From Siphonodentalium dalli (Eukaryota; Mollusca; Scaphopoda; Gadilida; Siphonodentaliidae), in assembly GCA_032622095.1 (NCBI GenBank), contig CP136064.1, forward strand, positions 260,999,863-261,063,862: DNA of 64,000 nucleotides, given 5' to 3'. The stretch's first letter is position 1. The number at the start of each line of letters is the position of its first letter. Made by a program: the position numbers and the translations under genes. The notes under the pieces are model-generated. The model did not search any database. It was not told the origin of the DNA and saw nothing but the letters and a program-made list of their open reading frames with translations. Shown here piece after piece: positions 44,068 through 55,964 of the stretch.

Positions 44068-45919
44068 CTGAAATAAAAAATCATATATAAATATGTATTA
44101 TTGAGAAAGCTACTGTTGAACATGAATTTCCAACCATTACCATTGTATTCTTATCATCAGAAAAGGAGGTTAAAATCCAGAGGATTAATGCCTTGAAGCT
44201 CTTCAATGTGATCAGTTACCAGGACACGCATGTATACTGTAGTCAAAGATGGGTTACTCCACATTATTCTACACGTTGGCATGAGGCACATGTATTCAAC
44301 TGAATTGTAACCATCGAAAACATATTATTGTATACCAGACGTTGAATACAAGCTGGAACTTCTTCAAACATTTTTGCTAAGAGCAATGACGAAGGTTTTA
44401 ATCGAATACATAAATCAGTATTACTAATATAAATGCTCAAGATTTCAAGTAAAGAAAGCATTATCGACAAAACACATTTCTCATTTTTTTTTGGGCATCC
44501 TGGGAAGGACACTGGTGTTCTGAAATCAGGGGCGTAGCGGTCATACAATTATGCGTACGGCCGAATAATATGGGCACAATTTACATATGCTGTGAAGCAT
44601 TTAATATCCGATCTGCAAAGCAGTAAGTGGGGGAGAACACAAGAGGAGGGGGTTCAGGGGCGTATGGTGAGGGGAGTGTGGAGTGCTAGCTGGTTGATAA
44701 CAAATTCTATAGCCTATACCTGATTGACTGAATTTGGCACATGATAGTAACATGCCTACGGTTGGCGACACATGTATCGTAACAACTAAATTTACCAAAA
44801 TCCATACGTCAATACCACGTACACATTTGGCCCATGCACTTTCCTGGCAGTGCTTAGCCAATGAGCATAACTTAGGAATAGGCCCATACAGCCCTATATA
44901 ATATGGAAAGGAGTTTGTGTTATGACTGAAACAAACTTCAGCCCAAAATTTACTTGACGGGGAAGTCGTGTGAGATTGCCGTAATTTATAGGAAACAGGC
45001 GACATATACCCCACATTTTTTGTTTAGTGCATTTATTTGAGAAATGCTATTTGTTGAAATTGTGTTTTGTCGATAATGCTTTCATTACTTGAACTGAAGT
45101 CTTGAGCATTTATATTAGTAATTTACCTATTTATATATTCGATTAAAACCTTATTTTTGGGACTTTTATGTCCAGTAACTGTGGTTGGACTAACTTCAGT
45201 GATCACACAAAGTGTCAAACGATCATGACCAAGAGATCTAGATCATCGTGAAGAGAAATCAGATATGGTATTTACTACGTACTAATTTAGAATGCGACCA
45301 CTACAATCATACAATGTCAATGACCAGCCTTCATAATTGGCTACGGCAATCAGCATTGCCGAAGCAAACTGGGCCACGGCATACTGTTGCCGTAGCGGAT
45401 TGTCGAAGCCAAACAATCTGAATTAAGAATAAGAGGGCTGAATGACATTCATTGATTCAATTCGATTTGATATTAATAATATAATTTTATACCGTAAGAT
45501 TTTATTAAATTATTTATTTGAATTGAATCGGTGATTCACAGAACCCTAATCATTTGGTCTTTCATATTGATGCGTTGAAGGTTGCCGCATCGGTAGACAA
45601 TGAATGGAAAAGATACAGTCGAATTCAGATTCTGTGAATGGAATCGAAACTGTGACGATTCAAAATTGAAAAAACAAAATTCGATTCAGGTAATCAGGAA
45701 GTTATCATTTTCCTAATTTCGCGAGCACCTGCAAAAAATCGTTTATATTTTAGTTTACTATGCTTGGGAAAATCAATTACGATTAGTTTTGAATATCTAC
45801 GGTGTAGTATGTAAAACACACCCGATCAATAGTGATAAATATTAGTCCCCGTGTCGTTAATTCGAGGGAGAATCCCACTTATTCATTTTTGTGTTTTCTG
45901 GAAATTCCCACAACAAAAC
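44068..45919. other. Divergent intergenic region, TRAFD1 first exon expected here
   Basis: No coding pattern. The non-coding first exon of TRAFD1 should be in or next to this stretch. A GATTCAATTCGATTTGATAT and TTGAATTGAATCGGTGATTC inverted pair near 45455-45535 may be a small MITE. Minus frames at 44264 and 44601 look like chance. Confidence 0.4.
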
Positions 45920-46097
45920 AGTCCCATTGGCATTTTGTTACAAAAGTTCTCATTGGTTGATATTTAAAACTCTCGTAATACTATTGGTTGGCCTTTTTTA
46001 AGATCACGTGACTCACAAGGAAAAACATCCGCCAGAGTGAACACGTGGGAAGTAATTTAGGGAAATAATTTGTGTAACATCATATAATCTGCTAGAT
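45920..46097. promoter_or_regulatory. Putative TIMM10 promoter, perhaps shared with TRAFD1
   Basis: Just upstream of the TIMM10 start are three ATTGG (inverted CCAAT) motifs at 45926, 45952 and 45983, and two CACGTG E-boxes at 46005-46010 and 46042-46047. CCAAT plus E-box is common at housekeeping and mitochondrial gene promoters. The divergent TRAFD1 needs a non-coding first exon between here and 44067, so a bidirectional promoter is possible but not shown. Confidence 0.5.
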
Positions 46098-46174
46098 ATG
46101 GCCGCACTAAATGAAGCACAGGCACATATAGTTGCCGAACTTGAGTTAGAAATGATGGCTGACATGTATAACAG
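46098..46174 (+). CDS. TIMM10: TIMM10 coding exon 1
   Basis: Encodes [20 protein letters not shown] and on to DMYN with two bases of Arg26, then donor AG|GTATAT. Too short to be found by ORF length alone; recognised by the conserved [11 protein letters not shown] segment. Confidence 0.94.
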
Positions 46175-49100
46175 GTATATATGCATTCATATCGCGTTAT
46201 AAACGGGAGCTGCAAAGTTTGCAATGACCAGTAGCAGTGCAATTGGTTTCATCACTCACTGACTCAGTTCAAATTCAATGTCAAACTTATGTCAAACAGG
46301 AATTTGGATCATGGATGAGTGATTTGATTGATTAAGTAAATGTTCAGATGACCCCGATTCAATCGTAAGTGGAAAGATTTTCGTCGTGCATGTATCATGT
46401 AGGTGGTAATATCGTGAGTAAAGAAATATTAAATATCATTATCAAGCACTGTTTGATTTTAGATGCGAAATCATATTGAATCCTCCACTTGTGACGGAAT
46501 CGCAGTCTTGTGTATGTGAAAATTATAGATGGAAAGATTGTATATGGTAGTCAATCACTTGGTTAACTACATGTATGGCTTGCGAACAAACCCACGATAT
46601 CTTCATCTGCGATGACATCGTACTCGTGTGAACAAACCATCCACGATTTTGTCGGGCCCCGATTCCTCCACTTACGATTGAATCATGGTCGTCTGAACAT
46701 TCATAAGCGAATGTTCAGACAACCATGATTCAATCGTAAGTGGAAAGTTTTCTGCCATGTGTAGTAACCGATACGGCAATAGTTGGCTTGCGTATGCTCA
46801 CAACAAGATCGTGAGTATAAAATGAATATCAAGCACTGTTTGATATTTCAACTGCGAAATTGTGGTGTATCCTTGGTTACCTCCACTTGTGACAGAATCA
46901 CAGTCGTGTTTACGTAAACATCATAGATGGAAAGATTGTTAGCTAGGTAGTCAATCTAGTGGTTAACAATGGCTTACGAAAAACCCACATATCGGGTATC
47001 TTCATATGCAATGACATCGCAATCGTGTGAACAGACTATCCACAATTTTGTCGGGCCCAATTCCTCCACTAAGGATTTAATCTTGGTTATTTGAACGTTC
47101 ACTAAGATTATTCGGCCTGGAAACCCCAGACGATGCAGTAAAGACTAGTCCAAGTAAAGACTACTGTATGCCTTATGTCCACTGTTGTCCCTTGTACAGT
47201 AGATGTTTACATTTTACAATTTTACTTGGTCATGGAACTATTGGTCATGGTACTGGTATGGTTCTTAGCATGCACATACCTCAGGTACTGTGACATATGG
47301 GTGGCCGTTTTCACTAGAGGTGCCACCATTATTGATTTTGATAATCGGGAATCGGTCGACTATAATAAATTAATCGTACCTAATAACATCAGTGGAAGTA
47401 TTCTGTAATATGGCTGGTTGCTGGTTAACTGCACTGTCGCTGGTTGTTTGAGGCATCGGCCGATGTAATTTTTACCTTAATAAAGTGCATCATAAACCAC
47501 TGTTAATGAACACAATGTATTGAAAGTAGGAATGCACGACGGATGGCCGGCAGTTCCTAAAAAAGGGAAACTATTTCATCAAACTTCCACAGCGTGGATA
47601 ACAATCACAAAGATGTGCCCCCACCTGCAAATTGCCGGACTTATAACACGTTAAGCATTTGATAATATCGAGTTTCATTCAGGATTCACCGCATGATACA
47701 TGATAGCCTGTAACATCTTAGTACAATAATGCAAACAAAGTTTAGTCGGAAATGACATCGCGGAGAACATCGATGATTAAAATGCTGAAGGTTCCGTAGT
47801 TTCCAGAGAATGTCAATCAAATCCCCATTGGCCCAATCAGATTCAAGGGCTAGTGGCATTCATTTCATTGAACTAGGTATCAGTCAGCATATTTCAAAGA
47901 TATAGTGCCGCCTTTCAAGTATAGATATACAACGACGCCATAGAGTTCAAAGCTGTAGTGCCGCCAGTTTGTAGAATATACAACGACCCGAAGAGTAGCC
48001 ATGTCGCATCATCAAATAAACTGCCGACTGTTTGCAACATACTAGTAAGTTAGTAGTACTCATGTCGGAATCTCTTTGATATGCGATCAAAGGTTGTTAA
48101 CCCTTCGGTTGTAGATAAAACTGTTTTAAAAACAAACACAGTATTCAATAATAGCAGGCATTTTCCGACGTCCGAAATAAATAACGTAGATTAATCGACT
48201 ATGGAAATGGTAATCGATTATCGGCTTTATCAACGGTTCATCGATTATACAATTAATTGTGGCACCCCTGGTTTTCATATTTTAAAAATAATTTGACTAA
48301 ATTGAATTGAATTTTAATATTAAAGCACTATTATTTGTGTTAATTAAGAACAATTAATTGCACATGCTTTTAGTAGTACATGAATGTAATTCAATTGTGC
48401 TAAGCACAATTCATTTAACATTATGTGGGCAGCAATTGTGCTTAAAGGGGTACTGTACACAGAGATAGATGATTTTTTTTATTTACTCCCATTGAAATAA
48501 CTTTCAAGTTAGATTGTGTTCGTGTTATATGAGTTTCGTATAAACCTAATTTAGCGAAGAAAATATTGATCTTGGAAACAAAAATATTACAATTTCAAAC
48601 TACGCGCCATGTTTTTGACCTTCACCAGAGAAGACTCAGATCGCAGGAAGAACCGGAAGTTCATTGTCCACAGCTTCAATTGATGCCTTCAATCTCTTCC
48701 ATCGAACAATCTCACTCCCTATAAAAAATACTGGACGCTTTCACTTGTTTCTTTCTCCTTTTTTTCCGAATCGGTTATAGCGGGCCTTTCTTTTGCAGGT
48801 AACATGTTTTGTTTGCAACTCAATAATGTTCGCGAACGGTCGACGATAAAAGACACTCAACAGATGAGATTTCAAGAACAGTAACTCGTAATGGCATAAT
48901 TCTCCATTTTATGACTCCTGCCATAAATGAATTTATATTAAATAATTCAATTTTACTTTTAAGATAGCCTGTTAACCGGAACGTTTTCAGTAGACATCGT
49001 CGACTCAATTTAGTTATTTTACAATATAATATTGATATTAGATCGCTATTGTCACAGGGAATTTATTGAAATTGGGGTACAGTACCCCTTTAAATGCAAT

Positions 49101-52100
49101 TTAAAACTTGGGAGAAAAGTACCTTATAAGTGGCTCGCACTTGTTATTCAGTCCTGTTTCTGAATTTATGTACAGTGTATTTAACTCTTTCATCACGGCA
49201 GCCCGCTGTAGCGGGCAGATTAAAAATTACGCTTCATCACGGCAGCCCGTTGTAGCGGTCAATTATGTCAAACACAGGAATCCTTGGTTTAAATTGTTTT
49301 TTTAGTTCAAACATATGGAAATTAAAGTATATCTTGATCTGGAGCATAGACAGGAAATGTATGTAATTGGTTTTATGTCTCATACATTCAAGAGAAACCT
49401 GTTTTATTACATTCTAACAGGCATATACCAAGCAAACACAATTTAGTCAACATGTTGGGTGATAGCGATGTAGACAAGTTTTCTGAGGATGAACTCTTTG
49501 AGAGTTTTTATGTTTGTGCATTTGATATATTGTGTGATGTTAGTAAGTCTCCAGAAAAACAGCATGTCTCTCATAATAAAATTCATGATATAGATGAAAG
49601 TGATTACTCTAGCCATTCAGAACATGAAAGTAATAAAAGTAATATCTCTTGTGGAGAATGTGACAGTGATAACGAGGATTATAATCTACCACTGTTTTAC
49701 ATGCGACCACATAAAATGGTCCATTGCAATTGCAAGTACATGTATAATATAAAAGGTTATGGTAAGTCCCAAATTAAATTGAATATGGAATAAAACAATT
49801 GCAAATGGTATGGCTTGTATTTGTGAACTTTGAAATGCATACAGGTGTATTTCACCTGTTATTACGGTGCAGTAAATCACAGGCAAATGGACTGTATGTC
49901 CGCAGAGATTTAGTAAAACATAGTCATAAATATATATATGAGAGGTGTAGTATTCATATTGTGCCACCAATAGCAGAAAAATAATGTAAATAGCGACTGT
50001 ACCTAAATGTTACCTGTTGTCACCTATTTTTACCTGAAATTACTTAACAAGATGAGTTGACAGTCACACAAACTATCTCATTTGATACTTCAATATCTCC
50101 CGAACACGACAATATATAGATTGCCATAGGTACCAATTACTATAACGGTGTATATTGCAGATAGCATGCACATACTATTTTCTTAATATTATTGCCAGAT
50201 ATTCAGGGTTATGGGGTATGAGTTAACTATGATATTCAGTGATGAAAGAGTTAACTCTGTAAATTCAATTGTGCTAAAGTGTTATGGCCCTTTGCTGGAC
50301 TTAATGTAAAATGTGTAAACCCACTTATCATCTTATGAAAGGGATTCGCTTCCAATACATCATTTCAATTTCCTGATAATATTTTAACAATTGTTACAAG
50401 CACAATGTGTGCTGTATGTGTTTATTAGTGACTTTTGCTGAAAATCCAAATGAAGTTTGAAGAATATCCTTAAATTTTCACACCCCTAATTTTATTTGAT
50501 TTATTTGATTTTGGGATATTTACTACCCCCTACTTTTATTACGCACTGTTTTTATTTGGATCCCGAGAGTACATGTACTAGTTTTGAGCTGGAAACTTCC
50601 GGGCGGGCAACAGTCTTGTCCACATTCTGGCAAACTGGACCATCCTGACTGTTCCTACAATTCTCAATTTTCCGTATCTCAATATGGCATAGAAAAACCC
50701 TTGAAATTTGCATTTTTATATGCCCGTTTGAAAAAAACGGTTGTATTATGTAAATGGGTTGTCCGTCCGCTTTTGGTTTCCGGATGATAACTTTAGATTG
50801 AATTGAGTGAACTGAACCAAATTTGGTATGTTAGTTTACCACACCAAAATACAGATCAAGTTAGTTTTGACCTGATTTGCGGTTTCTGGATGATAACTTT
50901 AGATTGAATTGAGTGAACTGAACCAAATTTGGTATATTAGTTTACCACCCCAAAATACAGATCAAGTTCTGTCCGCATGATTTTGACTGAGTTATGTCCA
51001 TTTTTCGACTTAGATTTTACTTGATTTGCGGTTTCCGGATGATAACTTTAGATTGAATCGAGTGAACTGAACCAAATTTGGTATACGGATCAATTTCAAA
51101 TATTATTTCATCTTAAGTCAAAGGTATCAAACAAATGAATTAAACCTTGTCCCACTCTACTCCAGAAACTGGCGTATTATGCCACGCCCTGATGACGTGC
51201 TCTTGTTATTCTACATAATTGCTTTAGAATCATATGAATTTCTGTATTGGCTTCAACAGCTTTTTCTATGGAATTGTATCAGCTAATATTGAAGGTTTCA
51301 TTTCCGGGTGATAACTTTAATAAGTCTTAACTGAATGGAATGAAATTTTGTATGTGAGTTAAAAGTTTACTGGACCACAATACAGGTTAAGTTTGAATTC
51401 GTGTTCCTCCCCGCCAATTGTTTCCAGAGTTATGGTCCTTGTCGACTTAGAATATACTCGTTATGGCCCTTTGTTGAAATTACCACAGGCGTATTTCACT
51501 ATTTTGCCATGCCCTAGTGATGCTCTTGTTGTATAAGGCCACACCAATATTATATCCTGGTTTACTAACATTTGGGTGGAAAAATAATAGATGCAGGAGG
51601 GAACAATAGCATCGCTAGGGAGTGGCAAAATATGCGTGTGGTTATCCTTATACCAGATTTGAAAGCAATCAGATAACTAAAACTAAAGTTATCACCTGGA
51701 AACCAAAATAATAGACAAATTCTAAGTCAACAAGGACCATAACTCGGGCAGAAATGGGCTGACTGAATCCAAATTTGAACTTTACCTGTATTTTGATGTG
51801 GCTAATCTACATACACAATTTGAAAACAATCAGACAACTAAAACTGAAGTTATCATCCGGAAACCAAAATAATTGGGAAATTCTAACATGACAATGGCCA
51901 TAACTCTAGAAAAAAATGGCTTGCGGAACTCAAATTCAAACTTGATCTGTATTTTGGGTAGTAAATTCCGTGAACTCACATACCAAAATTCATTCCATTC
52001 AGTTTAGACTGGAAATTAAAATTGAGTACAAATTCCAACAAAAAGGGGCGTAACTCTGAATTGACGGGCGGAACCCAAATTCGAACTTGACATGTATTTT

Positions 52101-52480
52101 GTGCTATTAAATCCACATACCGAATTTCAGTCCATTCAGTTCAGACTTATGGATGGGTTAAAAGTTATATTTGTTTTTACAGTTTTAATTGTTTTCTATG
52201 ATTGTAGGGACACACCTTCCCTATTGCCATGTGTGTTTGCCTAATGTTGCTGACTATTTTTTTTTTTTTTTCCAGAATGACACAGTCCTGTCAGAAAAAA
52301 TGTATACCACCAAGGTACAGAGATGCTGAGCTAACTAAAGGAGAGTCCGTGTGTATAGACAGATGTGTAGCTAAATACTTAGAAATTCATGATCGGATGG
52401 GCAAGAAGTTAACTACAATGTCACAGCAAGATGAGGCCACAGTCAAGCAGATGCAATCACAGATGCAACAACAACCTTAA
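46098..52480 (+). CDS. TIMM10: Mitochondrial import inner membrane translocase subunit Tim10
   Basis: CDS joins 46098-46174 and 52276-52480 (282 nt, 93 residues). Tim10 works in the mitochondrial intermembrane space, pairing with Tim9 in a hexameric chaperone that carries hydrophobic carrier precursors to the TIM22 inner-membrane translocase. The sequence shows the N-terminal [14 protein letters not shown] helix and two CX3C motifs (Cys31/Cys35 and Cys52/Cys56) spaced as in small Tim proteins, with GESVC and DRC as in animal Tim10; length is normal for the family. The intron interrupts the Arg26 codon and is 6.1 kb, filled with repeats. Start is the first ATG, in AGATATGG. The neighbour TRAFD1 is divergent. 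Identity is clear from the motifs, and I see no damage. Confidence 0.96.
46340..47101. repeat. Tandem dimer of a 370-390-bp MITE
   Basis: Each copy starts AATGTTCAGATGACC-like with ATTCAATCGTAAGTGG and ends with the inverse near TCTGAACATT. Copy 1 is 46340-46706, copy 2 46711-47101. Internal text (TATCAAGCACTGTTTGAT, TTTGTCGGGCCC) matches between copies. Confidence 0.68.
47315..48270. mobile_element. hAT-like non-autonomous element in the TIMM10 intron
   Basis: Ends TAGAGGTGCCACCATTA and TAATTGTGGCACCCCTG. Flanks GTTTTCAC (47307-47314) and GTTTTCAT (48271-48278) match at 7 of 8. Subterminal TCGATTA/TAATCG repeats. Confidence 0.75.
48442..49093. repeat. 652-bp TTAA MITE
   Basis: Perfect 17-bp inverted ends TTAAAGGGGTACTGTAC. 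TTAA at each end points to piggyBac-type mobilisation; no transposase frame. Confidence 0.72.
49181..50254. mobile_element. piggyBac-like relic
   Basis: Perfect 16-bp inverted ends TTAACTCTTTCATCAC with TTAA at the borders. Internal direct repeat CATCACGGCAGCCCG at the left end. Contains the acidic ORF at 49452-49793; about 1.07 kb, so most of a transposase would be missing. Confidence 0.65.
49452..49793 (+). CDS. Short acidic ORF in the piggyBac-like relic
   Basis: 113 residues, starting [20 protein letters not shown] with an acidic middle ([15 protein letters not shown] and CDSDNEDYN). Acidic N termini of this kind are common in piggyBac transposases, and the ORF sits inside TTAA-bounded inverted repeats. 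No catalytic Asp region follows: downstream frames are short and unrelated. Probably a truncated transposase start left by internal deletion. The alternative is a chance ORF; direct homology was not tested. Confidence 0.4.
   Translation: MLGDSDVDKFSEDELFESFYVCAFDILCDVSKSPEKQHVSHNKIHDIDESDYSSHSEHESNKSNISCGECDSDNEDYNLPLFYMRPHKMVHCNCKYMYNIKGYGKSQIKLNME
50700..52160. repeat. ATAACT-type repeats in the TIMM10 intron
   Basis: GGATGATAACTTTAGATTGA occurs three times (50783, about 50891 and 51040) with CCAAATTTGGTATATTAG; further degenerate units run to about 52160 in the other orientation (AAAGTTATCATCCGGAAACC, AACTCTAGAAAAAAATGG). Starts with a GCCCGTTTGAAAAAAACGG hairpin. Inverted relatives of 29035-31096. 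Confidence 0.6.
52276..52480 (+). CDS. TIMM10: TIMM10 coding exon 2
   Basis: Acceptor is a long T tract ending in CCAG. Begins with the last base of Arg26, then MTQSCQKKC...CIDRC and the conserved [13 protein letters not shown] helix; ends TAA at 52478-52480. The Met at the exon start is internal, not the start codon. Confidence 0.96.
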
Positions 52481-52521
52481 ACATTCCTTGAACATGTATC
52501 TAGGTTTTAAATTTTGTTCAT

Positions 52522-52527
52522 AATAAA
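52522..52527 (+). terminator. TIMM10: TIMM10 polyadenylation signal
   Basis: Canonical AATAAA 42 bp after the TIMM10 stop codon. Confidence 0.7.
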
Positions 52528-53412
52528 GTCAGTTACATGTACATGTATGTCATTAAATTTAACATTAAAGCAGTAGTATATATTTTGTGTTACTTTATGT
52601 CACAGCACCTTAATACTGGAAATCAAAATTTGAATTTGGCTAGAACTGACCTACATGTATGCTATTATCTGCTGATTTCTGCTCTATTGAACTTAAATCC
52701 TTACAACTTGCCATCAAACTGTAACTCCTAACATGAAACCGCTGATTGGTGTACATGTACCTGCTTTGAACAGAGGTAAAAACAACTTTTTTTAAAACAA
52801 AATGCTATGCAAATTCACGGTGGAGAATCACATGGTTACGAGGTTTGTGAGTACCATGCATACAAAATGGCCAAGGCTAGTGCAAATGCAAAAAAAACTT
52901 AATATATGAGGAACTGACACACAACATAGCATTTTGACTGTTACGAGCATATGCTAGAATATTTTTAAAACAAGTTGATACCTTATTTGTTTCGAAATAC
53001 TCGTTAGTTTTCGGGAACATTCTGACCAAAGTTGCCAGTTGGAGGTGCGTTGAACACCAGTCCATACATCTTGGAGAATCCTTCAACTGACAACTTTGGT
53101 CAAAATGTTTAGAGCAAACAAATGTGAATTTGGACACAAATGAAGTGTCAGCTTGTTTGAAAAATAGTATACATGTACATGTAGCATCTGCTCATAGCTT
53201 AAAAAATACTATGCAGTATGTCATATCTTAATTTATCACATAATTTGGCCATAAAAGCAGTTTCATAATTATCGGTAATAGACACGTTTAATATCAGCGC
53301 GTGCGATGACGTCACGGCGTTCTTCAAATAACTTGCGATTGCTGTAGTTTATGATTGTTGTTTTCGATGAATATTTCTCGTTGCTTCGGGTTTATTTGAT
53401 CATGTGATAAAA
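52528..53412. other. TIMM10 downstream region, one inverted repeat
   Basis: Arms GACCAAAGTTGCCAGTTGGA (53023) and TCAACTGACAACTTTGGTC (about 53084) form a short imperfect palindrome. No gene recognised. Confidence 0.4.
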
Positions 53413-53562
53413 GGTATCTCACACTCGTTCTATTTTATACGTAATGTATCAACCTCGTCCTCTAAATTCTATTTGAGCCTCGGTAAACCTCGGCTCAAAT
53501 CGAATTTAGTGAACTCGGTTGATAAATTCCGTATAAAATAGAAACTCATGTGAGATCCTCTA
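53413..53562. repeat. 150-bp imperfect palindrome
   Basis: TATCTCACACTCGTTCTATT pairs with AAATAGAAACTCATGTGAGA; the centre is GAGCCTCGGTAAACCTCGGCTC. Typical foldback MITE. Confidence 0.6.
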
Positions 53563-53828
53563 TTTATTACCTTTTTCTCGTTTCTGGTCGCATGTTTGAT
53601 CGCCTTGGCCATTTTGAATATGTGATACTCATCAACTCGAAACCACGTGATTTCCCCACTGAAATTGAATAGAAACTCAGCCATTTTCAAGTTGAAGTGC
53701 CGTTTTAATTTGTGAGAAAGCAATCACTGAACCAACTTTATGCTTTCAGCAACAAACAAGCTTGCAATATCACATGAAGTTGATATCACAATGAAGTTGT
53801 TGTAAAGTGGCTTCTGCGAGCTTTCAGA

Positions 53829-54095
53829 TTAACCCTTTCTATATTAAATACTCATTGACAAGTAGTTCCTTTGGGAAATGTTCAGATAATATGTTCAACA
53901 AACGACCATCGTTTGTTGAACTTATTATCTGAACATTTCCTACCAATGAATATGAATCCTTCTGCACTTGTATTATCTTTTCATCTATTTGATGTCTGTT
54001 TTCTAACCTGAACATACCTCCAGATGCATAATAGACCATTCCAATATATACTTTTATAACTCAATGGGAGAATCCATTTAGTCTAGAAAGGGGTA
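53829..54095. repeat. TTAA-type MITE copy
   Basis: TTAACCCTTTCTATATTAAA at the left; hairpin ATAATATGTTCAACAAACGA and inverse at 53884-53935; the right end is decayed (AAAGGGGTATAG). Confidence 0.62.
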
Positions 54096-55014
54096 TAGTC
54101 AATGTTCTTATTCTAATCATGATTATCACGTAAATAGAATATTATTGTCAAATTCGTAAGCTTTGTTATGTAAACAAAAGCCAAAAAGGTTACTGACTTG
54201 TTTACATAACATATTGTACGAACTTAACACTAACATACTATTAACGCAGTATTTATGATTTGTATAAGAACAAGATATGTCTAATTTTAATATTCTTTTT
54301 GTTTATGGTAGTTTTAATGGGTGTGACTATTTTAACAGCATACCCACCACGAAGGCCATCCGTGCCTTTAAAGTCTGTTGTCTGAACACAGTTACAATCT
54401 ATTGCGAAGGCAGTTCCAAAATATCATCTTCTACCCATCCCAACTTTACTTTGAGACTACTATCTACTAGAGAAGCTGGCAAGGTTGGCTGAAAATAATT
54501 TTAAATGCATGTATATTATATATGAAGAGCAAGCTGAGCAACTACCAAGGATGGGCCGATTACATGTCTAATGTATTTGATTAAAATACAAATACTTTTA
54601 AATTTGATGATTACAAATACAATACAAATACTTTTCCCAGTTGATGTATTTGATTACAAATTCAATACTTTTCTAATAGCATTCAAATACATTTTTGCCA
54701 ACAACATGTATATGTAACTTGATCCAGTTAATCAACAACATACAGAGGGTAGCAACATGCTAAAGGAAATAATAAATTGTATAGCATGTTCCAATATTTT
54801 ATAAGAGAAATGATATGCCGTACAAGTTATTTTACTCCCTGTTGATGAATGTTACCAGCAGACATGTTAAAGTGATGTGAATTTGTGAAACACTCCGGTA
54901 TGGTGATCAAATAGAAATGGAGAATAATCTTGTTCAAAGTAGTATTTTCTACAAATAATATATCCAAAATGACAACACACACTGTTATTCTTATATATTA
55001 ATTAAATGCAGTGA
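54096..55014. other. Region with nothing recognised
   Basis: Repeated ATTACAAATACAATACAAAT-type text near 54600. A 71-residue plus frame at 54277 is unrecognised. Confidence 0.35.
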
Positions 55015-55255
55015 CTCTTGATGGCGAAATCATTTTCGTTAGTTTATCGCCGATAGATGCGTCCCGAATCGAGTAGTAAATATTTACAATTGAGCGTAGT
55101 TCTGACGATGTTTTCTATGGAGTGGTACGGTCGATTTGCTTCAAATTTTCGGCGATGTTAGTAGAATATTACATTCCTCCAGTTGTCATAACGCCTGAAT
55201 ACTAACTTATCAGTTTCACACACCCGAACAAGTATATAATATGTCTTTAAGTTTT
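55015..55255 (+). repeat. Interspersed repeat shared with 6583-6825
   Basis: Inverted match to 6583-6825 (TTGATGGCGAAATCATTTTC, AGTAGAATATTACATTCC). Class unknown. Confidence 0.55.
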
Positions 55256-55470
55256 GCAAATGGCAATCTGGGAGATTTTTGAGGGAGATATGCCCAAATA
55301 TGTTCATGTTCCAAAAATCATTTTTATGATGAAGATTACATAGTTTTTATGAGTTTCTATATTTGTGTTTATTTTATAAATATATACACCTAAATAAAAT
55401 GGTAATGAATGTCCTGTTGGTAATTGCAATAGAGCTGCTGTGAGTGGGAGATACATGCATGTTTATATAA
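55255..55470. repeat. Truncated copy of the 4331-5318 hAT family
   Basis: TGGCAATCTGGGAGATTTTT through GAGCTGCTGTGAGTGGGAGA matches 4350-4550 closely; the termini are missing. Confidence 0.6.
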
Positions 55471-55964
55471 AATAATACACAGCGAAATCGCCCGGATGAT
55501 AATTTCTTGTTCTAATTCCTGTTAAAAATATATAGAGTTTTCTCCATTCTATTGTCTTATATTTTCACTGCATTGGCACAGTGTCACCAACATAATCCTA
55601 AGACGCCTCGGACATTTTGAGTAAACAAGACAGATATGACAGATACTCCATCAATTGGATTATTATAGGCCCCTATGCATTCTTGTGAAAACAAGATTAT
55701 CACTAATCAGTGAACTTAAATCATAAAGTATCCATTACTTAGAAATGTTTATCAATTGGGCGCTTACAATACAGCTGCATACTTGTATTATAACTTACCA
55801 GTATAGCTTCTGATTCATTGGTTGTCAGCTCAGAGAAATATGTTCTCAATGTTGGAAAGTGATCAGAATTGATATTACAAACTGTTGGAAGGCTAGTTCA
55901 ATATATAGGTCAAAGGGCAGCTGTCAGTCAGCAAAATAGCTGGTTTTACAATGATACATACGGG

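Noticed and set aside
52877-53137. THAP-like zinc finger (FVCSKHF) on the minus strand
   Set aside because: Only a seven-residue resemblance. The rest lacks the THAP pattern, and the DNA contains an imperfect palindrome that explains the sequence.
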